Origin: Macrophomina tecta
Lineage: Eukaryota > Ascomycota > Dothideomycetes > Botryosphaeriales > Botryosphaeriaceae
Length of the DNA: 64,000 nucleotides
Assembly: GCA_024180945.1 (NCBI GenBank)
Contig: JAKSGN010000002.1
Span: 1,302,001 to 1,366,000, forward strand
Direction of reading: 5' to 3'
Position numbers and translations under genes: made by a program. Every line of letters starts with the position of its first letter. Within the stretch, counting starts at the first letter, position 1. Positions 33,304 through 44,491 of this stretch are shown in pieces. The notes beneath the pieces were generated by a model. That model was not told the origin of the DNA and did no database searches. It saw nothing but the letters and a program-made list of their open reading frames with translations.

Positions 33304-34348
33304 TTAGTTGATTGCCGTGTCGTTCAGAGCGACGCACACGGCGCCGCGGTGGTGGCCATTATACTGTCTGATGATGGACTGCGAGCTCAGCTCCCACAAG
33401 CGAGCGTAGTGATCGGAACAGGCGGTGACAAGATAGGCCGAATCGGCACTAAATGCGCAATCCCAAACCCAGCGCTGATGGCCATGGAGGGTTGTCTCGA
33501 GCGGGAATGCGCCTGGCTCGCGCTCGACGGGCAGCTGCTCAGCGCCGGTGACATTGTGAGGCTGAGAGGTGTCGACAGACCAGATGCGCGCGGTGTGGTC
33601 GGCTGAGCAGGTAGCCAGGTGGCGCACGTCTGGCGAGAGCAGCACACGGGTGATGTAGGTGTTGTGAGCGACGAAACGGCACACGGGCACTAGCGAGGTG
33701 ATGTCGCGATCCTGGATCATGCGCCAGACGTAGACGTTGCCTGAATTGTTGCCGGCACAGAGCATGGAGCCGTCGCTGGCGACGGTGACGGAAGCGACAG
33801 CGACGTCGTCCTCGGGTATCAGCTGGTGCGAGCACTTGTTCTCGCCAAGGTCCCAGATGCGCACGTTGCCGCCACGGTCGCAACTTATGAGTTCGCCTTG
33901 GTTTGGGTGTATGACTACGTCGTTGACGGCAATGCCGCCGTGGCTGTAGTTACGCTGGACGTTGCCGCTGCGCGTGTCCCAGATCTTGACCGTGCCATCC
34001 TCCGAGCTGGTGACCATCCATTTCCCTTCGCAGTGGAAGGCGACGCCGGTGATATTGGCGGTATGGCCCTCGAAAGTCAGCACGGCATTGGGGTTGCTAG
34101 ACTTTATGTCGTAGAGCTTGACGGTGTGGTGACCGGCGGCGGCGAGGAAGCGCTTGTCGGGCGAGATGCAGAGACGGTTGACCTGCGAGTCCGGGTGCGG
34201 GATTGTCCGGGAGCAGATGCCAGACAAAGCTTCCCAGAAGCTTTGGAGTGAGCAGAGTCAGCGCTTGCAGTTCAACAACAGCAGGAGGTGGTGGGCGGGC
34301 TCACCGGATCGTGTGGTCGTAGCCTGCCGTGCAGAGGATGACGCTCAT
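33304..34348 (-). CDS. LST8: LST8, WD40 subunit of TOR complexes
   Basis: Seven-bladed WD40 protein that binds the TOR kinase domain in TORC1 and TORC2. Exons are 34305-34348 (MSVILCTAGYDHTI plus two bases) and 33304-34240, joined by a 64-nt GTGAGC...AAAG intron; 326 aa. Family marks are the N-terminal CTAGYDHTIRFWEALSGICS, then PHPDSQVNRL, repeat ends VKLYDI, VKIWDT, VRIWDL, VYVWRM, ARIWSV and ARLWEL, and the conserved HHRGAVCVALND at the C-terminus. The length is slightly over the yeast form owing to a loop near residue 245 (VEREPGAFPLE), which is common in filamentous fungi. It is divergent from the Gln-rich gene at 35586. The identification is firm. Confidence 0.96.
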
Positions 34349-35585
34349 GGCGTGGGCGCAGTAGCCCGAGGCAGACGGGCAGCGGCAGCGGTAGCAGCGA
34401 CCAGGGCAGACAACACAGGCCCGGGGAGTAAGAATGTTGGGGGGGTTTTGATGGCAGGGCTGATGTCGCGCAGGCAGGCCGGGGTTGGCGGTTGTCGGAT
34501 GTGGCAGCTTGCTTGGGTGTTGGTGGGGCGGCGAAGTTGAGGGCTGCAGGGGTCTGTCGTGTTGCGTCGCGTCGTTTTCGCTGCCCGGTGGCCCGCGTCT
34601 GTCTCCCTGTCTATGCCCAAGAACTTCATCTGAACAACACTTCGCATCTCTTACTTCAGACCACAAGGTATTGTCAGCGAACAAGCTCTCGCATCTATCG
34701 TGTGCGCAGCCGGGCTTGGCGGTGCAATGACGATGGCACGCACAAACAAAAAAAAAAAAAAAAAAACCACAAGAAGGAGCAGATGTCGCGGCTTGCGAGT
34801 GCATCTGCCAGCTCCAGCCATCGTTTCTTGCAGCCTGTGCCATTTCTGTGCCATTTCTTCTCGGCAAATTCATGACCAGCATCGCCAGGTATGACTGTTT
34901 ACAACGTTTGTGAACGTCTTCCTCACGGGTTTTGCCGATGCTGCAGCCCAAGGGTCGCAGACTGCTGCACCAATTGATGTTATCATTTTGGGTGCAAGCT
35001 CGTGAATGTGCCTCTCCTCGAGCACTTTGAGTAGCTAATTAGCACAGGGCGGCTTGGATATCAGTATGGCAATGCTGAAATGTGAATTGCCCTGTCTAGT
35101 GTCAAGCGCGATGCAAGAGAGAGAATTTATCGGCGCATCCTCGAGCTCGTTAGTTTTGCAGCGACGCAGATGCCTCGGGGGGGTTTCTCGTAACAGCGTG
35201 TGCGCTTCTCGGTTCTTCGTCTCTGTAGCATGGCTGTGATGCGGTCTCACCGTGGTTTTCGGAGCAGTGGTCCATGGTACGGGGCTCGCATTCCACTTCC
35301 ATCTTCCAGCAGACTCGCCCGGCAAAGCCGCCCGTCGAGCGCTACACGGTACTGGGAAGAAACCAGTCATCCTCTTCTGCCCGTTTTTTTTTTTTTAATC
35401 ATTTTGCTTTCTCCAGTCATACAGTGCCTTTCAAAAAACCCCCCCTTTTGCCTGCACTGTGTTCTTTAACTTCACCGACACTCTTCTACGTTAACGCTGC
35501 TTTTCGGTCTGCTTTCAGAGACGACTCTCGACTCCACGACCATAACTGGAATTCACACAATCAACGCCCTCTAGCTTCTCACGTC
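34349..35585. other. intergenic between divergent LST8 and Gln-rich genes
   Basis: 1.2 kb of probable promoters and 5' UTRs. It holds A19 (34748-34766) and T13 (35384-35396) tracts. An open frame continues upstream of the Gln-rich gene to 35274, but the part before 35586 does not look like protein. Confidence 0.45.
34748..34766. repeat. A19 homopolymer
   Basis: Nineteen A bases, about 400 bases upstream of the LST8 start. Confidence 0.85.
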
Positions 35586-37949
35586 ATGACTTACACTGAC
35601 CTTGCCAATGGGCAGTGGCTTGATATGTCCAATCAGGATCCTGACGACTTCATGTTCAACGCGCCTCATCTACAGACAGCAGTCGGGCAACAATTCAATC
35701 CCCCCTCAGCCTATCGACAACAAGCCGGCAGTACCGCTGCTACAAACAACGCGACGTTCCTGCAGAGCTCACCACAAGTGGGCTTTTCACCCCAGGGTCA
35801 GCAGCAGTTCGGCGCTAATCAAGCTCACTACCAACCAAACCTCTCACAGCAGATGGGCACAGTGCCTAATGGCCAGCAACCATTTGGCCATCGCCACTTG
35901 AACTGCGACATGCAACAAGTCTTCAATTCCAACCAGACAGCCTACAGACCTACTTACAACCAACCTGTCAATGTGCCACACAATTGGTACCACGGCAACA
36001 GCCAACAACGCGACTTCGGATCCCAGGTCTCCAACATGCCGTATCCAGTCCAGATGCCCTTCGGTCAGCAGACTAGGAACCATCAGCCCGCGACCCAGCA
36101 CCAGCCTTGGAACTTGCAGCATCCAGTGCAGCCTTCGGTGCATCAACACCAGATGAGCCGCCTGCCCCAGGTACAGCAACAACTTGCACCTCAGCAAGTT
36201 CCTCCGGGCCGAAAGCAACAACATGCTGACTTGGCGCTGGAGATACGCCGTCAACTCACCCCCCAGCAGGTGAACAAAATCCACAATGACTTTCGGCGAA
36301 TGCCTCCTCAGCAGCAAGCACCCCTTTTGGACAGAGGTCTCGATCCTGTCATGTTCTCCTGTTACAACCAGGCCACGAACATCTTGGAACAGCGCTCCAC
36401 CCTTCAAATGGCTACTGTTCCTCAGCTGATGCCTGCAATTGTACCAGCCCAGCAACCTGTCACTACGACACAACCGGCCATCGGCACACAGGACTTCCCC
36501 ATCTCAGTGGACGACGAAGAAGACCAGCGGCGAGCTGCTCTACCTCGGAACGCGTTTCCAAAACAAGATGCGCCACCAGCCCAAGAAGTGCCTCCACGCC
36601 AAGAAGCATTCCCAGTCCAAGAAGAGTTTCCAACCCAGGAAGAGCTTCCATTCGACGATCCGTTCCGGGATCCATATATGTTCGAAGAACTATTTCCAGA
36701 GTTCTCATTCGAGGAAAGAACCGCCTCCGCCCAAGAGGCCAGTCCAACACCAGAGAATGCTATCATCCAAGAGGCGTCCCCACTCCAACAAACCACCACT
36801 CTCCCGACACCACCCACCACCACACCCACCACCACACCCACCACCACCACACCCGCCCCCCAGCCCGCGGCCTCCTCCAAACCCAAGGCTCTCGACATCA
36901 CCTCCCGCGTCTACGCTGAATCCGACCGGCCTTGCGAAGGCGACGTTGCATACCCGGCCTTCTGCACCATGAACTGGATGAACATGCACAGCGAGCACTT
37001 CCGCTTCAACAGAGTCGCCAAGTCGCACAGATTCTACGTCTTGGACAGCGCTAACGCCAACGGCCAGTCGTGGTACTGCATCAGCGTCCTCGACGGCTCC
37101 AAGATGTACCACTGGGAGCTCAACGCGCAGCTGGAGGCGCTCGATAAGGCCAAGGCCGAGGCCGAGGCGCAGAGGCTTGCGGGGAGGAAGAAGAGGAGAG
37201 AGGCTAACGAGAAGAAAAACAGCCGCAAGCGCAAGGCATCCGAACCAACGCCGGCTTCGAATGACAATGGGGACGAAAAGGAGGGCAGCGAGAGGAAGAG
37301 GATTAAGATGGAGGGTGGTGAGAGCAGCGATCCGTTGCTTAATTTCTCAAGGGAGCCTGCTGCGGTGCCTAGTACAGACATGGCCATGGCCGAGGCAACG
37401 CCTCTGGAGAATCAGACCGGAAATGACGAGGCCGGGCTGGCCAGAGTCGGCTCGGTGCAGCTGGAAGATACGACGAATGAGGATGACGACCAACGCGAAG
37501 AAGCTGACAATTACGAATGCCAATTGGATATCGATATGAATCCCGTTGCCCAGAGCGGGCCTAGGCCGCAGGTTTCTGATCTATTCGCCTTTTTATTCGA
37601 GCCTGAGGAGCTTACAGAAGAAGCAGATCACACGGAAGATCAAACTGAGGGGAGCCAGGCGGAGGAGGAACCGAAGCATGAGCCGATGGTGCAACCAGTG
37701 CAGCAACAGGTTGAGCAATCGGGCGAGCAGCCAGAGGAGCGATGGGTGGGGCAATCGGACGAGCAATCGGACGAGCAGCCAGAAAATGACTTGGAGGACG
37801 AATTCGATAGGGCCATAAAGGAGGCCATGGAGAGCGTGGAGAAGGGCGATGCAGCGGAGGAGGATGCGGCAGCGGAGGGAATCGATGGGCCAGAGGGGGA
37901 GCCTGTGTGCGATTCGCACAGCGAATCGGAGTGGTCAGAAGAGGAGTAG
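35586..37949 (+). CDS. Gln-rich, probably nuclear orphan protein
   Basis: 787 aa from the ATG at 35586 (MTYTDLANGQWLDMSNQDPD); an upstream ATG at 35274 would add 104 residues of unlikely sequence. Residues 1-300 are Gln/Asn-rich. About 330-355 carry a short repeat of the type QE(V/A/E)xPxQEE(F/L)P. About 410-430 are Thr/Pro runs. The only ordered-looking block is about 441-515 (VYAESDRPCEGDVAYPAFC, MNWMNMHSEHFRFNRV, FYVLDSANANGQSWYC, ISVLDGSKMYHWELNAQLEA), followed by a helical Lys/Arg stretch with RKKRREANEKKNSRKRKA, a likely nuclear signal. The C-terminal third is very acidic with EQSDEQSDEQPE repeats. I do not recognise the central block. The make-up fits a transcription co-regulator, as inference only. 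It ends 111 bases from the convergent FMT1. Confidence 0.85.
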   Translation: MTYTDLANGQWLDMSNQDPDDFMFNAPHLQTAVGQQFNPPSAYRQQAGSTAATNNATFLQSSPQVGFSPQGQQQFGANQAHYQPNLSQQMGTVPNGQQPFGHRHLNCDMQQVFNSNQTAYRPTYNQPVNVPHNWYHGNSQQRDFGSQVSNMPYPVQMPFGQQTRNHQPATQHQPWNLQHPVQPSVHQHQMSRLPQVQQQLAPQQVPPGRKQQHADLALEIRRQLTPQQVNKIHNDFRRMPPQQQAPLLDRGLDPVMFSCYNQATNILEQRSTLQMATVPQLMPAIVPAQQPVTTTQPAIGTQDFPISVDDEEDQRRAALPRNAFPKQDAPPAQEVPPRQEAFPVQEEFPTQEELPFDDPFRDPYMFEELFPEFSFEERTASAQEASPTPENAIIQEASPLQQTTTLPTPPTTTPTTTPTTTTPAPQPAASSKPKALDITSRVYAESDRPCEGDVAYPAFCTMNWMNMHSEHFRFNRVAKSHRFYVLDSANANGQSWYCISVLDGSKMYHWELNAQLEALDKAKAEAEAQRLAGRKKRREANEKKNSRKRKASEPTPASNDNGDEKEGSERKRIKMEGGESSDPLLNFSREPAAVPSTDMAMAEATPLENQTGNDEAGLARVGSVQLEDTTNEDDDQREEADNYECQLDIDMNPVAQSGPRPQVSDLFAFLFEPEELTEEADHTEDQTEGSQAEEEPKHEPMVQPVQQQVEQSGEQPEERWVGQSDEQSDEQPENDLEDEFDRAIKEAMESVEKGDAAEEDAAAEGIDGPEGEPVCDSHSESEWSEEE

Positions 37950-38060
37950 AGGGCTAGAGCGACGAGGACCACGGAGAAATGACATTTCGCGTCTCTGCGT
38001 TGTATGAGAGGGGTATCTCAATTGCAAAAGAGTTCTATAGGAGTCCGGTTGCTCCACTTG

Positions 38061-39206
38061 CTAATGTGTGTTTCGAGCGTGATCAAGTGTTTTGGAGAGT
38101 AAACGAGTCCCTTCGCCCTTACGATGTCCTTCGATCGTACATGACTCGATGTACAAAGCCTTACCGTCGCAAGTGATTGTGCCGATGCTTGGGAGTGGCC
38201 GGCGTTGGTCATTGATCCACCAAGTGCCCGGAGGACGCGCGCTCTCAGGTATACTACTGTCAACCCTGACAGCGTGTATGATTACCCTTTTGGGTGGGCC
38301 ATCTTCTCCAGCAATTTTCGAGTAGATGGCAGTGCTCCACAACTGGCCCAACACGCGCAAGGTGCGAACAATGCGATCAGCGGTCCAGGTACGGAAGTCA
38401 ACGTGGCTGTGCTCTTTCCCAATCTTCGAAGCATGTCGCGATGGCGAGTCTGGATTGCTGGCAACATTCGTCAGAGGCGGAATAAATGCGCCATCTTTGA
38501 TAGTCTGGACAAGCATTGAGCCCCCAATGGGACCCAGGTGATCAATAAGACGCTGTGGGGTGCAGGTTTCGGGATCCGGAATGTCGATGCCAGGATAAGG
38601 GGTTTGAGACAGTACCACGCCTTGGTCGAAATGCTTCGGATGTAAGGTCTGGACGCTGACGCCGGTTGTCGTGTCACCGCGCAACAAGGCATGGTGAATG
38701 GGTGCCGGACCGTACAGGTCCGGTAGCATGGAGGGATGAACATTCAAGCCGCCATAGGTAGCGGCGTCGAGGATTCGCGGAGGTACCAACAATCCGAAGG
38801 AGACGGCGACTACGAGGTCATAGGGAGTGGGGGGAGTCCAGCCAGTGAAGGTGTCAATCTCATGAGCAGGGAGAGCCAGCTCTTCGGCAGTTGCCTTGAT
38901 CGGTACTGCGGTGGGATAAGCTCATTGGTTATGGCGTAGCCCCAGCATCTGCTCACCTTCGCGAATCTGCTTCAGGCCCCTGCCGGTTCGCTTGCCCGGG
39001 CGATGGACAACATGGAGGGCTTCGATGAGACGTGAGTCGCTCACGTGCTCGCGGTGGAGAGCGCGCAGGGCGTGGATGCTGAAGTCGTCGGAACCACAGA
39101 AGAGGAGACGGAGAGACCTGGGCGGTCGCACGGCGGCAGCGAAGCTGCGTCGATGGCGCCAACCAGGCGCAGCGCGGAGAGGCCCAGCACGGAGCGAGAG
39201 CAGCAT
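38061..39206 (-). CDS. FMT1: mitochondrial methionyl-tRNA formyltransferase
   Basis: Transfers a formyl group from 10-formyl-tetrahydrofolate to initiator Met-tRNA in mitochondria. Exons are 38957-39206 and 38061-38905, joined by a 51-nt GTGAGC...CGCAG intron in phase 1; 364 aa. The N-terminus (MLLSLRAGPLRAAPGWRHRR) is a basic amphipathic targeting sequence. The catalytic fold shows LRLLFCGSDDFSIHALRAL, DLVVAVSFGLLVPP, the active-site block GLNVHPSMLPDLYGPAPIHH (Asn and His of the N-x-H motif) and GVSVQTLHPKHFDQG with the third catalytic residue, Asp. The C-terminal part is the shorter, divergent fungal tRNA-binding domain. The frame is open well upstream of the chosen ATG, which was picked for its targeting character. 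It faces CCZ1 head to head over 370 bases. Confidence 0.93.
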
Positions 39207-39576
39207 GGTGGTGTTCTGAGCAAGAGCAGTGCGATTGGCGAGGCGAGCGAGGCTGCGGGCGATCAGCCGAATGGGCTTACAGGGACGGAGCTCACAACAG
39301 CTTGCTTGGTGCAGCCACATCCATCCTCTCCAAAGCGGCTGGCCTGTCCAGATGGATGCGCACCTTCCCGCCCCTTTGCTGTTCTGCTGCCATCCTCGTC
39401 CTCCTCCGCCCGCTCTCCTCGCGCCCACGCGCCGCCGCACGACCTGGACAACACGCGCCCCGCGCTCACAAGCGTGCCGCATCGCCCGCCCGACTGGGTG
39501 ACGCAATTATCAAACAGATCCCCACGCCTGCTGCTCTGACCGCCGACATCCTCTCCCCCTTCCCAGCTTGCCCCAA
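39207..39576. promoter_or_regulatory. bidirectional promoter FMT1 / CCZ1
   Basis: Only 370 bases lie between the two opposed start codons, so both promoters and 5' UTRs must share it. GC-rich; no TATA box noticed. Confidence 0.5.
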
Positions 39577-42315
39577 ATGGCCGCCAGGGTTGTGCCCGCC
39601 CAGCTCGCCTTCCTCGCCATCTTCTGTCCCTCTCTAGCCGACAGTGACGACGCCTTCCGCGACCAGCTTCTCTTCTACCACTCCAACAAGGCTGCGCGCC
39701 GCAACGACGATGACCAGCACGGCGACGAGAACGAGCGCCTACGCCAGATCGGTCTGGCCCAAGGCATGATTGGCTTTGCGCGGTAGGCGCGCCGTCGCAA
39801 CCTCGCCCCGCAGCCTTGCTGATTATACTCAGGAGCTTCTCCAACGGGGAGCCTGTGGACCATGTCGACACTGAGAAGTCGCGCATTGTTATGCACGAAC
39901 TTGAGAAGGGCTGGTGGATCCTGGCTGTATGCCGCGCATCTTCTCTCCCTAGCGCGCGCCCCTCCCACTGACCCTCGCCCAGTCAATAGACCTGACCCGT
40001 CTCCCTGCCGCCCCGAGTCTCTCGAACGAGGAGCCCGCCGTCGAGTATTCCGCACGCGAAGTCGCGCCGCCTGAGCTGTTACTGCGCCAGCTGCTGCGCG
40101 CGCATAACATCTTTCGCCTGCACCATGGTCCGTCTCTCGCCGACTTATACGTGCGATTGCCGCGACAGAAATTCTGCAATACGCTTGACAGGTTCTGGTC
40201 TCGCTTCGCCAAAGACTGGGATGTTTTGCTCCACGGAAATCCAGCCACCGACGTCTACTTCGCCATAAAGCTCGCTTCTGGAGGTGAATTGGGCATGGGT
40301 GTAGGCGAGGAGGAATGGGGAAGCGGCGAGAGAGAAGTCTTCGAGGATTTCACGAGCAGGACCGAAGGCATGCTAGACATGATTGTTTCCCGTTTCGGGG
40401 AGCCACGCCCGGCCAAGCAAAAGGATTCGCAGACTGGCACCGCTGCCGAGGATGAGGAGCCTTGGATGGGGGCTGGCCGGAGTCCCGAACCGTCCGACGG
40501 CGTCATATTTTCTGGCGTGGGAGCAATCTCGCGGTCTTCATTGCGTGACATCTCGACTTGGATGCAGTGGCTGTACACGTATGGAGACCACGCCTATGGC
40601 GTCAGAGACAATCCAAATTCGGACCGCCGGGCACGAAGGCGGCGCGAGCGGAGGAGTAAGCCAAACAATCGCCTAGGCAGCCATAGGCGCACAGCTTCTC
40701 AGAAGAGTGCGAAGTCGATTCCTCTCAGGGCTTCCAGCTCGCTACCGCCGGGAATCCCACGTCCTATTGTGACTGCTGTAGAACAATCTCTTAACCAAGC
40801 ATCGAACACCGTCGATGCGGCTCAGGATCGCGAGCGGGCTGCTGACGAGCAAGATAAATCTGATGGCGATACCTGGATGAAATATCTGACTTGGGGTTAT
40901 GGCTCTTCTTGGGGCGGGAAACGACCAAAGCTAGAACAGCAACCATCCGACCAGGCTGCACAGGCCCACGCCGAGGACGATCAAGAGAAGACTCATCCGG
41001 TATCGATGCAATATGTAGATCCACAGCCTGACGTCGACCCTGCGGAAGAGGCAGCCAAAGCACAAATCCGGAGGGAAAATACCGGACATTTTCTGATCGG
41101 TCTGCAGGGAGACCTTGAGGAACTGATAATGAATGACGGCGGTGATGCGGAGCATGACGAGGAGGGTGGTGCTGAATCCAACTGGGAAAACCGAACGTTG
41201 TTGCGGACTTTGCATGTCAAGGTCTCGAAGCAGGTCGATGGCGAGGAATCATCAGAAGCTACAATGTCACAGCCGCCGTACAGTTACGAACGAGTGCGTG
41301 TAATAATATATGTTGTAAGTTCGACATCAATCGCTCAACTTTTGCTAGCTAACAAGTTCTCTAGCATCGCCCGTTCATTACAACAATGTTGTTCGAGAAT
41401 CGCACTGCAACACTGTCGTATCCGTCATTCTACCGGCACCTTCATAGCTATCTGGCACCTTTGCACAAGCCTTTGACTGCTAGCACGTCACCAAGCAGAA
41501 TCGCAGCTCGCATTGCCGCATCGTCAAATCCATACACCACGACATCAGGCGGAGCTGGCCCTAATCCGCAACCCATATATGATCTGGTCCATGATCCGCT
41601 CAACCTGACCGTCCACAGCAGTATTCCTAATATCCCTGAGCCAGGGACTGCTGGTGCAGAAGGTTTCGCCATTGCCAACAGCATGGTCAATGGGCCCCCG
41701 TGGACACGGGTCGAAGCGCTAAACGTCCACTCGCAAATCCTGAGCACACTTGCCAGCGCCCGGCGCGCAACAAATGACATCGAACGCACGGCAAAAACAA
41801 GCCGTGGCTGGTGGCTCGTATGGATGCGCCTCCCGCCCTCAAAGCCCACGGCAGACAGCCTCCTCAGCCCCGGTTCGCCGTTCCTCCCCCCTGCGTCGTC
41901 GTCGTCCAGCAGGTCTCCATCTGCCAAGGCATCTGCTTCATCTCTCCGATCCTCCACCCCGTCAACAACGGAGACGGAGACCAGGCGGAATATGGCAGAT
42001 GAGCTGAATGAGTCGAACACCGGCCCCGCGCCAAATGGCTCCCAGTCCCTCCCCACCGCTACCCTCCGCGAGGCCATCCTCATCCGCCGCTCCCGCGAAG
42101 CAGTCGGCCCGCCTGGCACACGCGGCAGTCGTCATGGTGGCAGCGCGAGCGTCGGCAGTGGAGCCAGTCTGTGGCGGTTGGGCCTGGGAGGAGGCGTCAG
42201 CAGCGCAGCCGCTACGGGTGGCGCGGCTGCTGGATGGGGCCCGCGCGGACTGGCGGAGGGCGTAGGGATTGATGCGCGGAAATACGTCGAGGGGCTGCTG
42301 AGTCTAAACAGGTGA
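39577..42315 (+). CDS. CCZ1: CCZ1, Mon1-Ccz1 Rab7 exchange factor subunit
   Basis: Subunit of the Mon1-Ccz1 GEF that activates the Rab7/Ypt7 GTPase on late endosomes and vacuoles. Exons are 39577-39782, 39833-39926, 39983-41314 and 41365-42315, all in frame; 860 aa. The start MAARVVPAQLAFLAIFCPSL opens the first longin domain. It is followed by FRDQLLFYHSNKA, QIGLAQGMIGFARSFSNGEP, EKSRIVMHELEKGWWILASI and the block LHHGPSLADLYVRLPRQKFC, all of which fit fungal Ccz1. Around residue 430-460 RVRVIIYVHRPFITTMLFEN marks the next longin strand region. The C-terminal third is Ser/Ala/Gly-rich and disordered, as usual in filamentous fungi, and ends GIDARKYVEGLLSLNR. Introns are 50-56 nt. Confidence 0.9.
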
Positions 42316-43555
42316 GATAGAGGGGGTGGGGCTTTTGTACCTAGGAGGTATTCGACAGTGGGTGTGTGCCGTGAGTGGTTCAGACGCGGCAAGGGCTGCC
42401 ATGGTGGTGGTCCTTGGCGTGGAACGTGGTGGGACGTGGTGGGACGTGGTGGGACGTTGTTGTAGCCCGCAATTTTTTTTTTTTTTTTTTGGCGGTGGTA
42501 TTACATGTAGTAGATCTATCTGAGCTGCAATGTTCATAGAGAACCCCAATTGTTGTTATTTCAGGATTACGACTGTTCTTCATTTTCCCCCGAACTGTTT
42601 GTATGGCGGTGGCGTCGATTAAACGTGAAGATCTTGTCTATTTTATCTCGTTCATTTCAGCAAATAGAAATGTGGCGCTATTGATTTCTCTTTGCTATTC
42701 CTGTGTTCGTTATGCACCATGATGAGCAGATCCGCCAAGGTTTGTGGTTGCGCTTGGCAAAGTGCTTCCTTCGAGTCGTTCGAATTCTGCCTGGTCTCGG
42801 CTTTTGACGACAAAAAAGGTTTCGCTTGGAAGGGGGTTAAGATGTGTCTGTGACGAGGCTAGTATAGTCTCGTCGTTTGATTTAGATCTGCAGATCTCGG
42901 AGGGGCGAGATCTAGAACCTGGGCCGATCAATGCTGACGTTGAGTGAGATGATGGGCGCACTTCAGCGATGCTTGCGAATGGGGAGTGGTGCATGTCTCA
43001 TGAGAGTCGGGGCCACGATTGAAGCTTATGCGCCCAGAATGGAGGACGGACCTTGGAGTGGTTCAACCTTAGAAGGTCGGGATGGCGTTGTTGCGCGGGT
43101 GTGGCTCGGTGGTTCGGGGGAAGTCTGTTTAAGGTGTCAGGCGCTGGGATCACTCGCTACGCTTGCGAGAAGTCAATCAGATAAGAAGAAATAGTTTCTT
43201 CCGGACTACCAAATAAGGCTTCGGACCGGAGCCGACGAGCCCCTAATCAGTCAATCTAAGATAGATTTCCCTCGAATCACGGTATGGTACAATCTGCTAT
43301 CGGCGTTTCACATGAGTTCAACCCATCGGCGAATTGTTTGTTATTCGGCGAGTTCTTCATCTCTCTCAACACCGAGAAAAACACGTGTTAGGGCGAAGAA
43401 AGGCAATCGATCGCTTAGCAAGGAAACACAGTCTATAGTTGGGGGAGGACTTCGTAAACGAATGAACCCGTATTACCAAACCTCAGCAAAGTATACATCG
43501 ACACTCACCACCACCGTCACAACATCATCACGTTTGCATTCTCTTTTCTCTCCTC
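42316..43555. other. intergenic between convergent CCZ1 and SAP-domain genes
   Basis: 1.2 kb holding two 3' flanks, with a decamer tandem repeat and T18 run at 42422-42490. No supported gene. Confidence 0.45.
42422..42490. repeat. decamer tandem repeat plus T18 tract
   Basis: About four copies of GTGGTGGGAC stand in 42422-42459, followed 13 bases later by eighteen T (42473-42490). It lies just downstream of CCZ1. Confidence 0.75.
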
Positions 43556-44491
43556 TTAACGACTCGTAGCGAAGCCAGCGGGCTTGGGACCGAGGATGTC
43601 GTCCAAGAAGCCGCTCCAGACCTTTCTCAGAGTGCCTTCGGTCTCGGCGACACCTTTCGACGCGGCCGCGTTGACAGCGCCGACAAGACCCTGGAAGTCA
43701 ATGGCCGAGTTGTCGGTGACATCGCTGAGCGCCGAGGGCGCGTGGAAGTAGGTGGTGTCAGCAGATACGGTGCTGATCTCCGGACGCATGGGCACGATCT
43801 GCGAGGTAATCAGTGTCAGATTCCTCTGCATCTAGCAATGCCGAGATACGAGCTGTAACGTACCACTTCGGCCTCTTCGATGCTCTGGGCGCGCGGGGAG
43901 TTGAAGTTGACGTCCGGAAGCAGCGGGACGCGGACGTTGAGCGCCTCGGTCTCGGCGACGGTCTCGGGGAGATAGGCGAAGTCGATGGTCGAGGTGTCAT
44001 TGACGGCCTTAAGGGTGCGGCTGGTGTTGAAGTGACGGGTCGGCTGAGCGGATGCAACGGCAGGAGCGTCGGCGGTGGGACGCTGCTTGCTGGTCTCGGC
44101 CGCGGCAGAGCTGAAGCCGCGGGCTTGCAGGGAATCGGCGGTCAAGCGCTCGGTCAGCTGTAGGGGGTGGTGCGTTAGTGGGTTGGGTAAATTGGGAGGA
44201 ATTGGGGTGGTGGGTGGCTGCATTCCGGTGTGGTGGTACGGAGGGGAGGGGTAGGCTTACCTCAGACTTGGAGCCGGCGGTGGGAAGTTGTCTCCGAGCA
44301 CATTCAGCACGAAGGCCAGAGACATCTTTGGGCAGGTTGATGGCGGGACGCTCGGCCGTGAGAAGAGGAGACGGGAAGGTCGCAGGGCCGGTCATGTGGA
44401 GGCCGCGGACCTGGCGGCTGCGGACAACCTGGCGGCTGTGGGCGGAGAGGAATTTCAGGGCACGCATGGACGAAGCTCTGTTGGCAGACAT
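43556..44491 (-). CDS. SAP-domain mitochondrial protein (Aim34-like)
   Basis: Exons 44261-44491, 43864-44157 and 43556-43798 join in phase 0 into 255 aa. The N-terminus (MSANRASSMRALKFLSAHSR) is basic and amphipathic, a likely mitochondrial targeting sequence, with a possible cleavage region near RSRQVRGLHM. Residues about 53-88 (LPKDVSGLRAECARRQLPTA then GSKSELTERLTADSL) match a SAP motif, split by intron 1 exactly inside it. A second RHFNTSRTL block lies near residue 115. The C-terminal part (IDFQGLVGAVNAAASKGV, KVWSGFLDDILG) looks helical. Yeast Aim34 is a mitochondrial SAP protein of similar layout; that link is by architecture only. It is divergent from the aspartic protease gene. Confidence 0.8.

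Noticed and set aside
35274..35585. 104-codon N-terminal extension of the Gln-rich protein
   Set aside because: It is in frame with an ATG but has runs of Phe/Pro from T and C tracts, no likeness to the rest of the protein, and the ATG at 35586 starts a more ordered sequence.
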